From Planococcus citri (taxonomy: Eukaryota > Arthropoda > Insecta > Hemiptera > Pseudococcidae), in assembly GCF_950023065.1 (NCBI RefSeq), contig NC_088677.1, forward strand, positions 67,667,469-67,731,468: DNA of 64,000 nucleotides. Direction: 5' to 3'. Below are positions 1-11,732 of the stretch, piece after piece. The number at the start of each line of letters is the position of its first letter. Position 1 is the stretch's first letter. The position numbers and the translations under genes were made by a program. The notes beneath the pieces are model-generated. The model made no database searches, had not been told where the DNA came from, and was given only the letters and a program-made list of their open reading frames with translations.

Positions 1-589
1 AACTTGTATTTTATAAGAATGGAGTACCAGAAGAAGGGGAAAAAAGGTTCTTTGACATTTTCGCAGGAAAAAAAAATACAAAAATCGAAAGCGAAACAGT
101 TCAACTTCCAACGAAAGAACTCCGACAAGGCTTCGCGCAATTCTATTTATATAAAATAATACCTACGTGACAATGTTGCCACGTTAGTCAAATCCAAAAC
201 CCTCCAAGGGGGGAATTTTTTTAACACTACCGAACCAAAAGCAAAAGCTTCCTCGTGTTTAGTATGCGGTGGTGGTAAGGTAAGGTGTATTTCGAATCCT
301 CCATTTGGATTCTATTTTTCCCAGGTATTATTTCGAATCGGTTGTGGGAGTATTTAATATCCCTAGATTTTTACCTTTTTTGAAAAAAAAAGGGTTCATC
401 GAGCAGAACGGAGGGATTCAAGGTTGCTTCCTTTTTTTCTATCTTTGGTGTCGGGTAATTTAACAGAATACGAGTGTTTCGAACTAGCGAAAAATGTACA
501 CTAATTTTAGCCAAAGCTGGAGTATCTTTCGGGTCAAAAGAATAGCTATTTTTTCAGCGAGAGCCGAGAACCGCTCAATTTTCAGCGAT
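1..589. other. Intronic AT-rich sequence
   Basis: No open reading frame or recognisable repeat is seen here. It lies upstream of the splice acceptor at 2911-2912 and is most simply the distal part of the intron that precedes the exon at 2913. Confidence 0.4.
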
Positions 590-2760
590 AGGATCGTTCG
601 CGAACGACTTATCAGTCTATCAATTGATTTCAAGTGATTCATTCGTTTACAATTTTGAACCATTAGGTCATCTCGAGTGATTCATCACTTGATAATTCAC
701 TTTATAACAGGATTTTACTTGCAGAATTTTATACGTACTTATATTTGATTCGTTCAAGAGCGACTGATTCTGAATGATTCATTCGTTCACGAATCACTTG
801 CTCATTGAGAAGAAAGTCGGATGTTGACTTTACCAAAAAATTTCATCTATCGCATCGTTCAATCATTTTACAGAAAACCACGTGAAATATTTCAGTTTTT
901 TTCACGGCGTTCGCGAACGATTCGATTTGGTTTTCGTTCATTCACGAATCAGTCGTTCTCGAATGATACATTTTTTTGAAATTTTCTTCATGATGGAAAT
1001 TTACTAAACAGAGTTTGATAATTGATGTGATATATATTTAATTCGTTCGCGAACGAACGATTCTGAATGATTCATTCGTTCACGAATCACTTTGTTCATT
1101 GAGAAAAAGGTCAGATGTTGACTTTACCAAAAAATTTCATCTATCGCATCGCTCAATCATTTTACGAAACACCACGTAAAATATTTCATTTTTTTCACGT
1201 TGTTCGCGAACGATTCGATTTGGTATACGCGCATTCATGAATCAGTCGTTCACGAATGCTTTATTTTTCGTTGAAATTTAATGAATTTTACCGAGGAGGT
1301 TATTTTTATCCACTATGAATCTGTTTGTGAAAAAGTTGGTGCCTCAGAAGATTCAGTCGTTCGTGAACGCATCGTTCAATTTCGAATAATTCGGTCATTG
1401 AACGACTTATCGCGTTGAAATTTATTTTATGATGGAAATTCACTGAAATAGAATTTGATAATTGATATCTAAATGATTCATTCGTTCACGAATCACTTGT
1501 TCAGTGAGAAAAAGGTCAGATGTTTGGCCTTACAAAAATTTCATCCATCGCATCGTTCAATTCAATCATTTTACAAAAAAATACTTGAAATATTTCAGTT
1601 TTTATCTGGTCGTTCGCGAACGATTCGATTTGGTATTCGCGCATTCATGAATCAGTCGTTCGCAAATGATTTTTTTTTGTTGAAATTTAAATGATTTTTA
1701 CCGAGGAAGTTACATTTCTCCGATGTAGAATTATCAAGTATCTGTGAAAGAGTTGGGTGTCCCATAAGATTCAGTCGTTCGCGAACGAATCGCTCAATTT
1801 CGAATAATTCGATCATTGAACGATTTATCGCGTTGAAATTTTTAATTTACTTCATGATGGAAATTCATCAAATTAATAGAGTTTGATAATTGATATACAT
1901 ATATATTTAATTCGTTCGCGAACGAACGATTCTAAATGATTCATTCGTTCACGAATCACTTGTATGTTGATGAAGAGTCGAAAATGTCGAACTGGAAGTC
2001 AAATTTCATCTATCCCATTTCTAAGGGTCGTTTTATGAACAATCCAGCTTGGCGATATTTTGAGTCGTTCGCGAACGATTTGAGCAGAAATGATTCTTTT
2101 CTCTGCAAGTGAATTTGTTCATCAGGTGGTGTTAATTTTTGTCAATATTTCTTTTTGTAATCATGAGTCAGTCATTTGAGTCATTGATGAATCCCTCAAG
2201 TTTATGATAGAATCAATCGTTCGCGAACGATTCGACTTGAAATGATTATTCAGTTGTTCAATTGTGATTCTTTTGGTGCAAATGAAGGTCTTAGAGCACA
2301 CCTTATATAAATTTACTTCATGATGAAAATTCACTGAACAGAGTTTGATGTATTTATTTAATTCGTTCGCAAACGAACGATTCTAAATGATTCATTCGTT
2401 CACGAATCACATATTCCTTAATAAAAAGTCGAAAATGTCGAACTGGAAATTGAATTTCATCTTTTATTCCATTTCTCAATTTTCAGTCGTTTTATGTACA
2501 ATCCCGCTCGGCGATATTTCGGGTCGTTCGCGAACGATTTTAGCAGAAATGATTCTTTCCTCTGCGAGCAAATTTCTTTATCATGTGGTGTTAATTTTTG
2601 TCAACATTTCTTTTTGTAATCATGAGTCAGTTATTGATGGATTTCTCAAGTTTGTGAATCAATCAATCGTTCGCGAACGATTCGACTTGAAATATTTATT
2701 CAATCGTTCAATTTTATGATTCTTTTGGTGCAAATGAAGGTTTTAGGGCACAGTTCAAAT
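590..2760. repeat. Palindromic GTTCGCGAAC repeat array in an intron
   Basis: About twelve exact copies of the palindrome GTTCGCGAAC occur here, for example at 594-607, 908-920, 1043-1056, 1775-1788, 1912-1925, 2065-2078, 2217-2230, 2524-2537 and 2667-2680, with several one-base variants. They sit in degenerate tandem units of roughly 290-460 bp that share the phrase ATGATTCATTCGTTCACGAA near 771, 1066, 1471, 1937 and 2387. Short open frames at 1473 and 2387 are by-products of the repeat and start with the same peptide. The array ends about 150 bp before a splice acceptor. It could be a satellite-like expansion or a cluster of sites for a DNA-binding protein; the sequence does not decide. Confidence 0.8.
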
Positions 2761-2912
2761 AAATTTTGAGTTCAATTGTGAAATATGAGACGAATTGATG
2801 GATGTATTTGGACTTGGATGGGGATGGTATTTTTGATCGAACTTCTAGGAACAAAACCAATCAATATGACATATTATGATGACTAATATAAATTTTCCTG
2901 CTCTGTTTACAG

Positions 2913-3422
2913 ATGTCACCAGCCGAGCTACGAGCTCGAGCCTCGCCCACCGGCACCATAACGCCGCTCCGTCGATCCGATACCAGACTGGACGCTCCGT
3001 CGTCGGACAACAACAACTGTAGCGGCGACGACGACCCGCAAGATTTATCGATGAACTCGAGCCACAAATACGGTTCGCACCTGGCCCCGTCGCCTTTAGA
3101 TTTCCACCAAAATCCGGCCGTCAACAGTAAGCTAAACTTATTATCTTCGTTAGTGGGTAACGACAAAGAGAACCGAGGCTTATCCATAACGCCGATGGGC
3201 TCCACCATGATGGACGCGTATCTGCAGCTACTAACCGAGGGCAAATTCGGCGGTCCGGAGCAAATGTCGGCCGCCGAAATGACCGCCAAACTGGTCGCTC
3301 AACAAGAATGGGTCAACCATCAATACGGCGCTGTGTCGAATAACGAAGACGACGAATGCTCCACCAGCCAGGACGAGTTGAGCGAAGACGAGCCCGAAAG
3401 GGAGCCTATAAAGGCCGAGTAG
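2913..3422 (+). CDS. Terminal coding exon of a probable transcriptional regulator with a CtBP-binding motif
   Basis: A CTCTGTTTACAG acceptor ends at 2912 and the frame is open from there to TAG at 3420-3422, giving 169 residues. The first codon is ATG, but because it directly follows the acceptor it may be internal. This is probably the 3' coding exon of a larger gene lying to the left. Residues 42-46 read PQDLS, the PxDLS-type motif bound by the co-repressor CtBP, inside an acidic and Asn/Ser-rich stretch. The C terminus is strongly acidic (about residues 146-169) and ends IKAE. There is no zinc finger, homeobox or other DNA-binding domain in this exon. Codons are GC-rich compared with the AT-rich flanks, which supports real coding. 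The frame on the opposite strand is a shadow. I do not recognise the gene. The co-repressor link rests on a short motif only. Confidence 0.7.
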   Translation: MSPAELRARASPTGTITPLRRSDTRLDAPSSDNNNCSGDDDPQDLSMNSSHKYGSHLAPSPLDFHQNPAVNSKLNLLSSLVGNDKENRGLSITPMGSTMMDAYLQLLTEGKFGGPEQMSAAEMTAKLVAQQEWVNHQYGAVSNNEDDECSTSQDELSEDEPEREPIKAE

Positions 3423-3489
3423 ACGTACATTGCCGCCGCTATAAATAAGTAAATTTTTACGCAGATCCGTACCCTACCCTCCCTGCCCC

Positions 3490-3680
3490 TCGTGTTTTTA
3501 TTTTTTTTGTGTGTTTTATTGTTTTTTTTTCTCCTCTCTCTCTATCTATCTCTCTGTGCTGTTTGTGTATGTTCCCTTCTGTCTCTCTCTCTCCCTCCTC
3601 CCTCTCGTACGTACTTATTCTGTGTATTTTTTGTTTGTTTTTTTTTTGTGTATTTCTCTATTTTTCTCTCTATATATTTC
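3490..3680. repeat. TC-rich microsatellite
   Basis: Runs of T and of (TC)n/(TATC)n dominate. Open frames at 3492-3728, 3509-3814 and 3511-3717 are low-complexity Leu/Phe/Ser products of this tract and are not genes. Confidence 0.8.
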
Positions 3681-4799
3681 TCTGTATACTCAACGCTTTA
3701 TACCGTCCGTTACGTAACCATTATTTGATAAGGTCAGCTGACTGTGGCTCGTCTGTATGCCATATTCCCCCGATAACCCAAATCTGTGCCCCCCACATAG
3801 GTGTATACCAGTGAGAAAATCCGTTTGTAATGTTGCCTCGATGATGGTTTTTTTCTACTCAGGTTATTATTGCTATTTTTGTTACGATTGAGGGGGTTTT
3901 CACCCATTTCTTCGAGTGTTATTTTTCTTCGAGGTAGCCCAGTGTTTTAATCAGTTATGTTTAGAAGCTTATTTTTTGTTGATAATTTTTTTTTTTTTTT
4001 TTGAAGCTCGAGGTGTGTTAATGTGTGTGTACTTTTAATTTGCTTCTCAGTGACATGTTATATAAGCCAGAGTGTCGTTCGTTTACTCCAAATTGTAGCT
4101 TTCAATTCGTATTTTTTTATGTCGTGAAGAGATGTTCTTATATTACTATGTAGCTCTCTTTTATACGTTTTCAGTCAATTACTATATAGTATGTTGTACC
4201 TTTACCTACTTTTCGTTGAATTGAAATTCGCACCTATACCGGTACTATATCTCGGTTTATCGCTAGAGTAATACGAACGATTGGCTTTTCAGCGTTCGCT
4301 CGTGGCTTATAAATAGGTTTTTATAGGGATTTTTCGAATGTGTAGTAACAGTATTAGTTCGAGTAGAGAGTACTTAGCGGTTTGTGAGACAGATAGATGA
4401 GATTTTATTCGTGTGGAAGAAATCGAGATGGACGAAAAAATTACAACGAGTATTTTATTCGAAGCGAAAAGTCTAAACGTAAGTCCAGTAGGGTGTTTTG
4501 AAATTTTAAAGTAAAGTGATTACCATAGTCGATCGATTGGTACATTCGGAAAAAGGATGTAAAATTTGACGGTCGTTTGGTTGTTGTAATTACATGTGTA
4601 ATTCGTTTGTAATTTTGATCTTTTTTTTGTACGAAGTTTATTCGTAAAAAAATATTTCATTCTGACAAAATTGATATTATTAGTGCTCTTTTTTTAGATC
4701 AGTGAAGAGCTTATTTGGCATCTCTTTCTTGTACAATCGAAACATTCAATTTTTAGATTAATTGAAATTGTGATGAAATTAGCTCAATTATTGATATCT

Positions 4800-6500
4800 C
4801 TTTTGATCAAATGAAATTGCAAAAATTGGACTTTTTTTCTTCAAAATTAAACACGAAAAAATCAATTTTTCTTGGAAAAAAGCGTCTTTGAAAAAAAAGT
4901 TGATGGTAGCGTCATAAATCAGATTTTTTTGAAAAAATGCGCCCGAAAAAGAGTGGAAAAAAGTTTCCTTCAGAAAAGAAATTTTTTCAAAAAATAATTT
5001 CAATAAAAACTGAGGTCGAAAATGATTTTTTTTTTCAAATTAAAATTTTCCACAAATTTTTTCTTTGAAAGGAATTCGGTTTACATCAAAAAAATTTGAT
5101 ACTTTGATTTTCAAAAAAAAAGTTGGAGAAATTTTTCATGTTTCAGAAAAGTTTTCTCAATGAAATTTCCATTTTCCCTTCGAAGATAAAGATAGTACCT
5201 ATTTTATATCCTAAAATGAAATTTCAAAATTTTTTTCTGCTTCAAAAATGAATCAAAACTGTAAAACAGTTTTTATTTGATCTTCAAAAAAATAAATAGT
5301 TGAAGTTTTCAAATTCTTCTCAAAAATGAAATTCATATTCTTTCTTCAGAAATAAAATGTTCAATTTCTCCATGAAAATTCACAAATAAAGCTTCGTTGC
5401 ATTCTGTCTTTAAAGATGAAATTTTGAATTTCTCGTCTAAAATGCAAAAATAAAGACGTTTTATTTGTTCTCTCGAGAATTCAGAAATAAATTTTTCACT
5501 GTGCAAAAAAATTTAAAAATTGAGTTCCATCTCATATTCTTGTTTATGATGAACTTTGAACTTCTGGAGGGAAAACTGCATTTTCCGAAGAGTTTTCGTT
5601 TTCTCTTCTGAAATTTGAATATGAAGTTTCTATTTTCTCTTCAAATATGAAGTTAGTATTTTTTTTAATTCAAAAATCAAATTGAAAAAAATTTGAAAAA
5701 TTTTTAGTTTTCTCGAAAATTGAGAATTGAAGTTTTTGATTTTTCCTCAAGAATTCAAGATCAAGAATGAAGTTTTTCATTTTTCTCCTAAAAAATCAAA
5801 AATGAAGTTTTTGATTCAACCTTTAAAAATGAAGTTTCTTGAATTTATTTTTCTGAAATATTCAGAAGTGAAGTTTTCATCCTCTCTTGAAGAGTTTTTT
5901 TTTTTTTTTTTTAAAGAAAATGAATTGCATTTATTGCATTTTATATTTTAAAAATAATGTTTGAAGAGAAGACAAATTTATCTTCAAAAATAGAATTTGA
6001 ATTTTTTCCACAAAAATTAAAAAATGATTTTTTACTTTTTTCTTCTAAATAAAAATGAAGTTATCAGTTTTTACCAAAAATAAAAAACTGAAGTTTGAGA
6101 TGAAGAGTTCATTTTCTCTTCAAAAATGAAGTTTCAAATTTCAGTTTTTCTCAAAAAATTCAAAAATTCAGTTCTCTAGTTTCTTCTAAAAAATTCTAAA
6201 GTGAAGTTTTTATGCTCTCTTTGAGACAAAGTTTTTATTATTTTTTTTTCAAAAATTAAGATTGCATTTCCTATTCTAAAAATGGTTCTTAATTTCTCTT
6301 CTAAAATTCAAAAATAAAGTTTTAATTTTTCTTTTCGAAAATGAAAATATTTCTTTTTTTAAATGAATGAGTTATCAATTTTTCTCGAAAATTAATAATT
6401 GAAGTTTTCAGTTTTCCTTCAAAACTTTTGGAATGAAGTGTTCATTTTCTCCTCAAAAATGAGATTTTTACTCTTTCTTCAAAAATGAAGTTTTTCTCTT
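4800..6500. repeat. Degenerate AT-rich tandem array, unit about 40-60 bp
   Basis: Dozens of diverged copies of a phrase like TCAAAAATGAAGTTTT followed by TTTTCTC run through this stretch. Examples are at about 5750-5790, 5795-5840, 6110-6140 and 6475-6495. There is no coding potential beyond small frames created by the repeated ATGAAGTTT. It lies inside the presumed 3' UTR. Confidence 0.7.
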
Positions 6501-7237
6501 TTTTTTTTTTTAATGGAAAAAATATTTCCATCTTGTCTCTGAAAATCCAAAATTCCAACTCTTTTACAAATCAGAAGTCTGAAGAGCAAAATCATCTCGT
6601 ATCCTCTCTACTTAAGACCAAGATAATTCTACACACAAATCAACTCGGTATTACGAACGGATTTTCTAATTGATAGTACCTTATTCTCTTTATAATGTAT
6701 ACATACAAATCGTATACGAAATCGAATCATTATTAGGTATACTACATACTCGTATTACGCAATTATTATACATACATACTCTATATAAAAATCTTCGTTA
6801 CACGTTTATTAATTAATTAAGTCGAACTTCACCGCCATCGCCCCATTTATTATTATTTTCTATAATTCTCAATTCTCAGAGTGCCATTTCAGTATAAATA
6901 TTATTTTTTTTTACTCGCGATTTAGCGTCTATACTGAAGAAAAATTTAGATCTGTTTGATGTTTGTATTATAAAAATATGTACTCGTATAATTGTAATTT
7001 TATAAAATGATACTGTGATGTTGTTGATTTTATGTTAATTTCCTTTTTTTTTTTTGTTTAAAAACGCATGTAAAAAAATTTTTATCGTTTATGATTTATA
7101 CGTGTTTTTTTTTTTCGTTTCTTTTTTTTTTTGTAATACCATAATTAGGTTTTATTTATATACGAAGTGTTTTATTCTGTTATAGCAACGAACTTTTTGA
7201 GGCATTATATAGGATCTATAATATTATTATAATTAAT

Positions 7238-7247
7238 AATAAATAAA
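7238..7247 (+). terminator. Overlapping poly(A) signals
   Basis: Two overlapping AATAAA hexamers are followed by an AT-rich, T-rich stretch. This is the first strong 3'-end signal on the plus strand after the exon at 2913-3422, though other termini are possible. Confidence 0.5.
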
Positions 7248-7259
7248 GAACAAATTGTA

Positions 7260-9300
7260 ATGTTAGACTGAAAATTCTCATATTTGTAATTTCTATCTCT
7301 CTATTTATGATTTTTTTTTTACCATATTATTTTTATTACGACAAAGAAAAAAAAACCTGATCGATTAATGAGAAAAAAAAATAACGAACGCAGTACAAAT
7401 TTTCGTTACACATGTGTGCATTTACTTAGTACTTATTTTTTTCGTTTATCCCACGTTGATTTAGCGTTGTTTTTCTTTTTTTTTGATTTTCTTTTTGTTA
7501 TTTTAGTTTTATTATTTTTCGTCATTATAAAATATATATTACTTAAATAGTACAAATTTCAGTTACTTCCAAATGTAGATAACGAGTAACCTACAGATAC
7601 CAATATGATTAATATCCGTGTATTATTTTTTGTTCTTTTTTGTGTTATTTATTTAGTTACTGTAGTTTTTCCTCCTCCTACTCCTCCTCCTGTTTCTCAT
7701 CTTCTCACCCTTCTTACCTGGTCTTTTTTTCATTTTCATTTCACCACCACGCGTTTATCTAGATATGTTGTAATAGTATTCATTGTTTTCTATAATATTT
7801 CAGTGACAATAAGTGAGGTTTTTTTTCGGCTATGTCCTTGATTATCTTTTGTACCGTATTTTTCATTCCATTTTACAAACTACCTCTTTATATGTGTAAG
7901 GGTCTCGCTGACGATATGCGAGAGAGTCTGCTCTCTCTTATTATTATGATTTTTTTTTGTTTCATAGTACTTATACATAATCCCGTGTTAAGAGGACTTT
8001 CAAATGGTTAAACTTTATAGTACAAATTTTCTGAGTCTTATTTTTACGATATTATTGTATTATTTTATTTTGTTTACGATTTTCGCGCGCTTTTTTTCTT
8101 CCCTTTTTTTACTTTTCTTTCTTTCTTTCTTTCTTTCTTTTTTTGGAAATAGTCAAAGTTGTCAATATGCCATAGCTGAGTCATAGATGAATAAATAAAT
8201 AACATAGCACACAATAGTACAAAAAATATTACCAATTAAGCATTTATTTTTATATTTTCGCTATTTTTTCTTTTTTTTTTGTTTTATACCGAGATTCTCT
8301 CGGTAGTGTTCATTATGCATTTATTTAAAGATGAAAAAAAAAAAGAAAAGCTCGGCAAATGACATTGGATCACTTAAAGTACAAATTAATTCCTAAGTGT
8401 TGTTTTTTTCTCTGTTCATTTGCGTTTTTTCGTTTTCTTTTTTTTTACGCTATCGCGTTTTATTTTTTTTTCTAATGGTATTATGTTAAAAAATGTATTA
8501 ATTACGCTTGTTTTTTAAGATTTTTTTTTCGTTTCGACGCGATTGGATTTTCAGTGCCATATTCCTGTTTATGTTTTTTTTTTTCGCCCTATGTTTAAGT
8601 TATTGTTTAGGTTTTTAGGTTTTGTTTTCGTTCTTTTTTTTATGATTTTTTTTTTCTAGCTGTACTTTGAATCAGTTCTCTCTGTCTGACGATGCCAGTA
8701 TTAAGGAATATGTTAGTACATATTCAAAAAGAACTGATTCTATCGAACTTTCAAAATTTTAAGATTTTCGTTTCTTTGGCCGTGCAGTATTTTTTTATGT
8801 GTATCGTGCGCTGGTCACGACGTTGTTGTGTTTTTTTCTATCACCTCTGTGCCCTCTGTCCCCCTGCCCTCAATTAGGAATCTGTGTACAGCAAATTTTC
8901 TCGAAGTTTCGCTCTCTTTTTCCACGTACTATTATTTCTTTTTCTTCTTCTTCTCCTCCTCGTGTATATAAAAATGTAATTAAATCAGTGTTTTAGCTTT
9001 ATGGCTTTTTTCTCGATACACGAATTTTGAAATTAAAAAAAAAAAACAAAACCCCGCAAAATACGTTACCGTTGATACTGGATGTTCTTTAATTGTTTTT
9101 TTTCTTTTTTTTTTCGTTTCTATCGCTGACAATACTATACATTTTTGATACAGAATCAGAAAACAAGAGAGTGATATGTTTTAAATACGATTAGTCATAA
9201 AACAAAAAGCTCAATTTAAGTAGTATTTATAGGTGTTATTATTAATATTTCTATAGATTAACAAAAAAAATTGTGTATAAAGGTTTTATATAATATAATG
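7260..9300 (+). other. T-rich tract with repeated AGTACAAATT motif; possible extended 3' UTR
   Basis: Very T-rich DNA with many T8-T10 runs and no supported gene. The decamer AGTACAAAT(T) occurs at 7392, 7549, 8019 and 8378, and a variant AGTACAAAAA at 8216. Small frames here are hydrophobic translations of T runs. It may be an alternative longer 3' UTR of the upstream gene. Confidence 0.4.
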
Positions 9301-9774
9301 AAAACAATTTTCGTGTTTATTGTGCGTTCGTCGTGTGAATGTTTTATATGTCGAAGTGTGTAAAAACGATTTTAAATATAATATATGTGTTATTTCTGAG
9401 AAAATTGCGTTAATTGAATTATTGGTAGAATTCCAGGGGGGAATATGAGGCGATAACTTGCTCAAACATTGGAAATAATATCGCCAATGAAGTCCTCGTA
9501 CAGAAAACCCTCTTAATTTGGCCCCTCGTTGGCTCATTTTCCATTCAAAATGGGATAAAAGAAATGATTTCTTCATTAAAAATATTCATCCAAGTTCCAA
9601 GGCTGTAAAAAATATCGTTGATGGATTCCTCACATTGACAACCCCTTCAAATAAATTTTTCGCCTTCGAAGAATTAATATGCAACTCTTCGTGCGAGACT
9701 TACGTCAAAAAATGAAAAAAACTCCTGCAAAAATACGGGTATGCAACTCAAGTCAAAAATGAGCAATTCAGCGA

Positions 9775-10322
9775 GTAGCGCCATCTATTGGGAAAGAAGA
9801 GAACCTTTGTTCTATTTTTAATGATAGAGGTTGAGAAAGTGAGGAAATGAGAGCTAGATAATATGCGCGTGGCACTATCTCTCGGAATATTAGGAAACTA
9901 TGATTGGAAAAAGCTTCTACAACCCTGGAATTTCATGTAGTTCAGTAATATTTTGATAGATAGCGCCACGCGCATATCTAGCTCTTGAAATGCGATTTTT
10001 CGAAACAGTTCGAAACCAATCACACGGGCATACAGCGCCATCTATCGGAATAAAACGGAACTTTTGTCCTGTTTTTAAAAACTACATTGTAAAAATGAGG
10101 AAAGAAGAGCTAGATATGCGCGTGGCGCTATCTATTGGAATGTTATGGAACTACTTCGCAAAGAATACTTGGAAACCCATTTCATCTATTGCTGGAATTC
10201 AACGTAGTACCTTGATATTCCGATAGATAGCGCCACGCGCATATCTAACTCTCATTCCATCACTTTTTCAACCTTGATTTTTGGTTCTGTTTTATTCCGA
10301 TAGATGGCGCTGTGTGTCTGTG
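9775..10322. mobile_element. Nested fold-back MITE built on CGATAGATGGCGC repeats
   Basis: Seven copies of a core like TAGCGCCATCTATCGG in both orientations lie at about 9776, 9871, 9957, 10033, 10124, 10221 and 10299. The longer arm GAGCTAGATATGCGCGTGGC near 10107-10126 has its reverse complement near 10233-10252, with similar pairs near 9851 and 9964-9986. The outer pair, near 9776/10033 and 10299, encloses about 0.55 kb. No transposase is present. This is a non-autonomous, self-complementary DNA element, probably with secondary insertions of itself. Confidence 0.8.
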
Positions 10323-10689
10323 AAATATCAAAAAATAATGTGAATGTCTCCATGCAGCACAATGCTCAGACCTTTCCATTGGTCGTGTTATTTGAGTTGC
10401 CTATAAATTATTTTCGCAGGGGCATTCATTATGAACGAAAAATTGCCGTGTTTTGGCTTCGATCAATTATTCAAGTTGCCTATTGAGTAAAATCTTGTAT
10501 TTTATTACTTACCATGCCTACAGTTTGAAGATAGTTTTTTTGATTTGCAGTCATGTTCGAATTTTGGCATTTTTGTAAGTGAGACAATTTGAAGAAATAT
10601 GCTTCAACAGGTAGGTAGGGGGGTGGTGAGTTTGAAAATTAGTGCAATGTCATCATGTGACATGTCGAAATATATGTTTTTGAACCTCC

Positions 10690-11245
10690 CGAACTCGAAT
10701 TTGACATTATTTTGGCGCTCAAGTCGATAGGGGCTTCGAGCCTTCGAGGAGGGCAGGATGCAAAATTTCAAAATGAGCTTGCTCATCGTGTGAGGTACCA
10801 AATTGAGGTACCAAATTATGTGTTTTTGAACCCGCTGATCACAATCTTGGTGATATTTCAACCCCAAATCCAAAAGGGGCGTGAAAGGGGGAGGTTCAAA
10901 ACTCAAAAATGGGCCTAAATATCATATTACACATTAAAATAATACACGTTTTTGAGGCTCCTGAACTCAAATTTGACATTATTTTGGCGCTAAAGTCGAT
11001 AAGGGCTTTGAGGAGGACAGGGTGTAAAATTTCAAAATGAGCTTACTCATCATGTATTTTAGCCCCAAACCCATAAGAGGTTCAAGTGGGGCGAGGTTCA
11101 AAACTCAAAAATGGGCCTAAATATCCTGTTACTCATCAAAATATACATTTTTGAAGCTCCTGAACTCAAATTTCATATTATTTTGGAGCTCAAGTCGATA
11201 AGAGCTAAGCAGGGGGGGGGTTGTAACATTTCAAAATGAGCTTTT
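10690..11245. repeat. Tandem array, unit about 220-270 bp
   Basis: Three diverged units begin near 10690, 10955 and 11160. Each contains TTTGACATTATTTTGGCGCT or a close variant, then AAGTCGATA, then TTTCAAAATGAGCT. A fourth related unit appears at 14960-15235, separated by the transposon-rich block between them. The small frames at 10604-10918 are not supported as genes. Confidence 0.75.
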
Positions 11246-11379
11246 TTTTATTGTATCCGGTCAACATGCCTAAATTAACATGAAAAACTCGATCTAAATC
11301 TTAATCTACATCTAAATCTATATACCCTTCTCCTGCCAGTACTCCAGGAATCTAACTGCTTCATCATCAAGTATCCCAT

Positions 11380-11622
11380 TTAATTTTCCAGGATCGATTT
11401 TTCCTGATAATTCACACTCAAATAAGTGTCCGTCAGTTGAATTGCGATCACGTCTATGTTCAGGTTCTTGACCATTTCAGCTAGTATAACTTCCTTTGGC
11501 CCTGACAGGCCCTCTTGATCCTTAAGGGAGGTGTACTCGTCGGAGGCCCTGAGAAGGGCCGTTTTAACCTGGGTGTAGGGTGCATGATCGACCGGTGATG
11601 GGATGATTGGCCAGTAGTTGAA
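11380..11622 (-). pseudogene. Fragment of an unidentified, probably element-derived coding sequence
   Basis: Read on the minus strand from 11622 to the TAA at 11380-11382, 80 codons are open, with balanced codon use unlike the AT-rich surroundings. The frame has no ATG at its start and is preceded by an in-frame TAG. The peptide has a mixed, globular-looking composition with a Lys/Leu-rich middle (for example VKTALLRASDEY). It resembles a Gag-like or helper-protein fragment only loosely. I cannot name the family. Confidence 0.35.
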
Positions 11623-11732
11623 CTACTGTTTCCAGGGGGTGCCAGCTTATCAAGAAAATTTATTCACAGTTCTTAAACTAGACAGCTAAGCAAAGCTTAG
11701 CTGCAAAGTGTGCGTAGCTAGCTGCCTTTTCT

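Larger units (their letters stand above)
3423..7250 (+). other. Long 3' UTR of the preceding exon
   Basis: After the stop codon there is about 3.8 kb with no supported coding sequence before tandem AATAAA signals at 7238-7243 and 7242-7247. It contains a pyrimidine/TC microsatellite with T runs at about 3490-3680 and a long degenerate repeat at 4800-6500. No splice acceptor followed by an open frame is evident. Transcript extent is inferred from the poly(A) signals. Confidence 0.5.

Noticed and set aside
590..2760. CRISPR-like array
   Set aside because: The units are palindromic, irregular and eukaryotic-intronic, without uniform repeats and unique spacers.
2861..3289. 142-codon frame on the minus strand
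   Set aside because: It is antisense to the supported exon at 2913-3422 and shows no domain; it is the mirror of GC-rich codons.
3492..3814. Overlapping Leu/Phe/Ser-rich frames
   Set aside because: Translations of a TC/T microsatellite in three frames.
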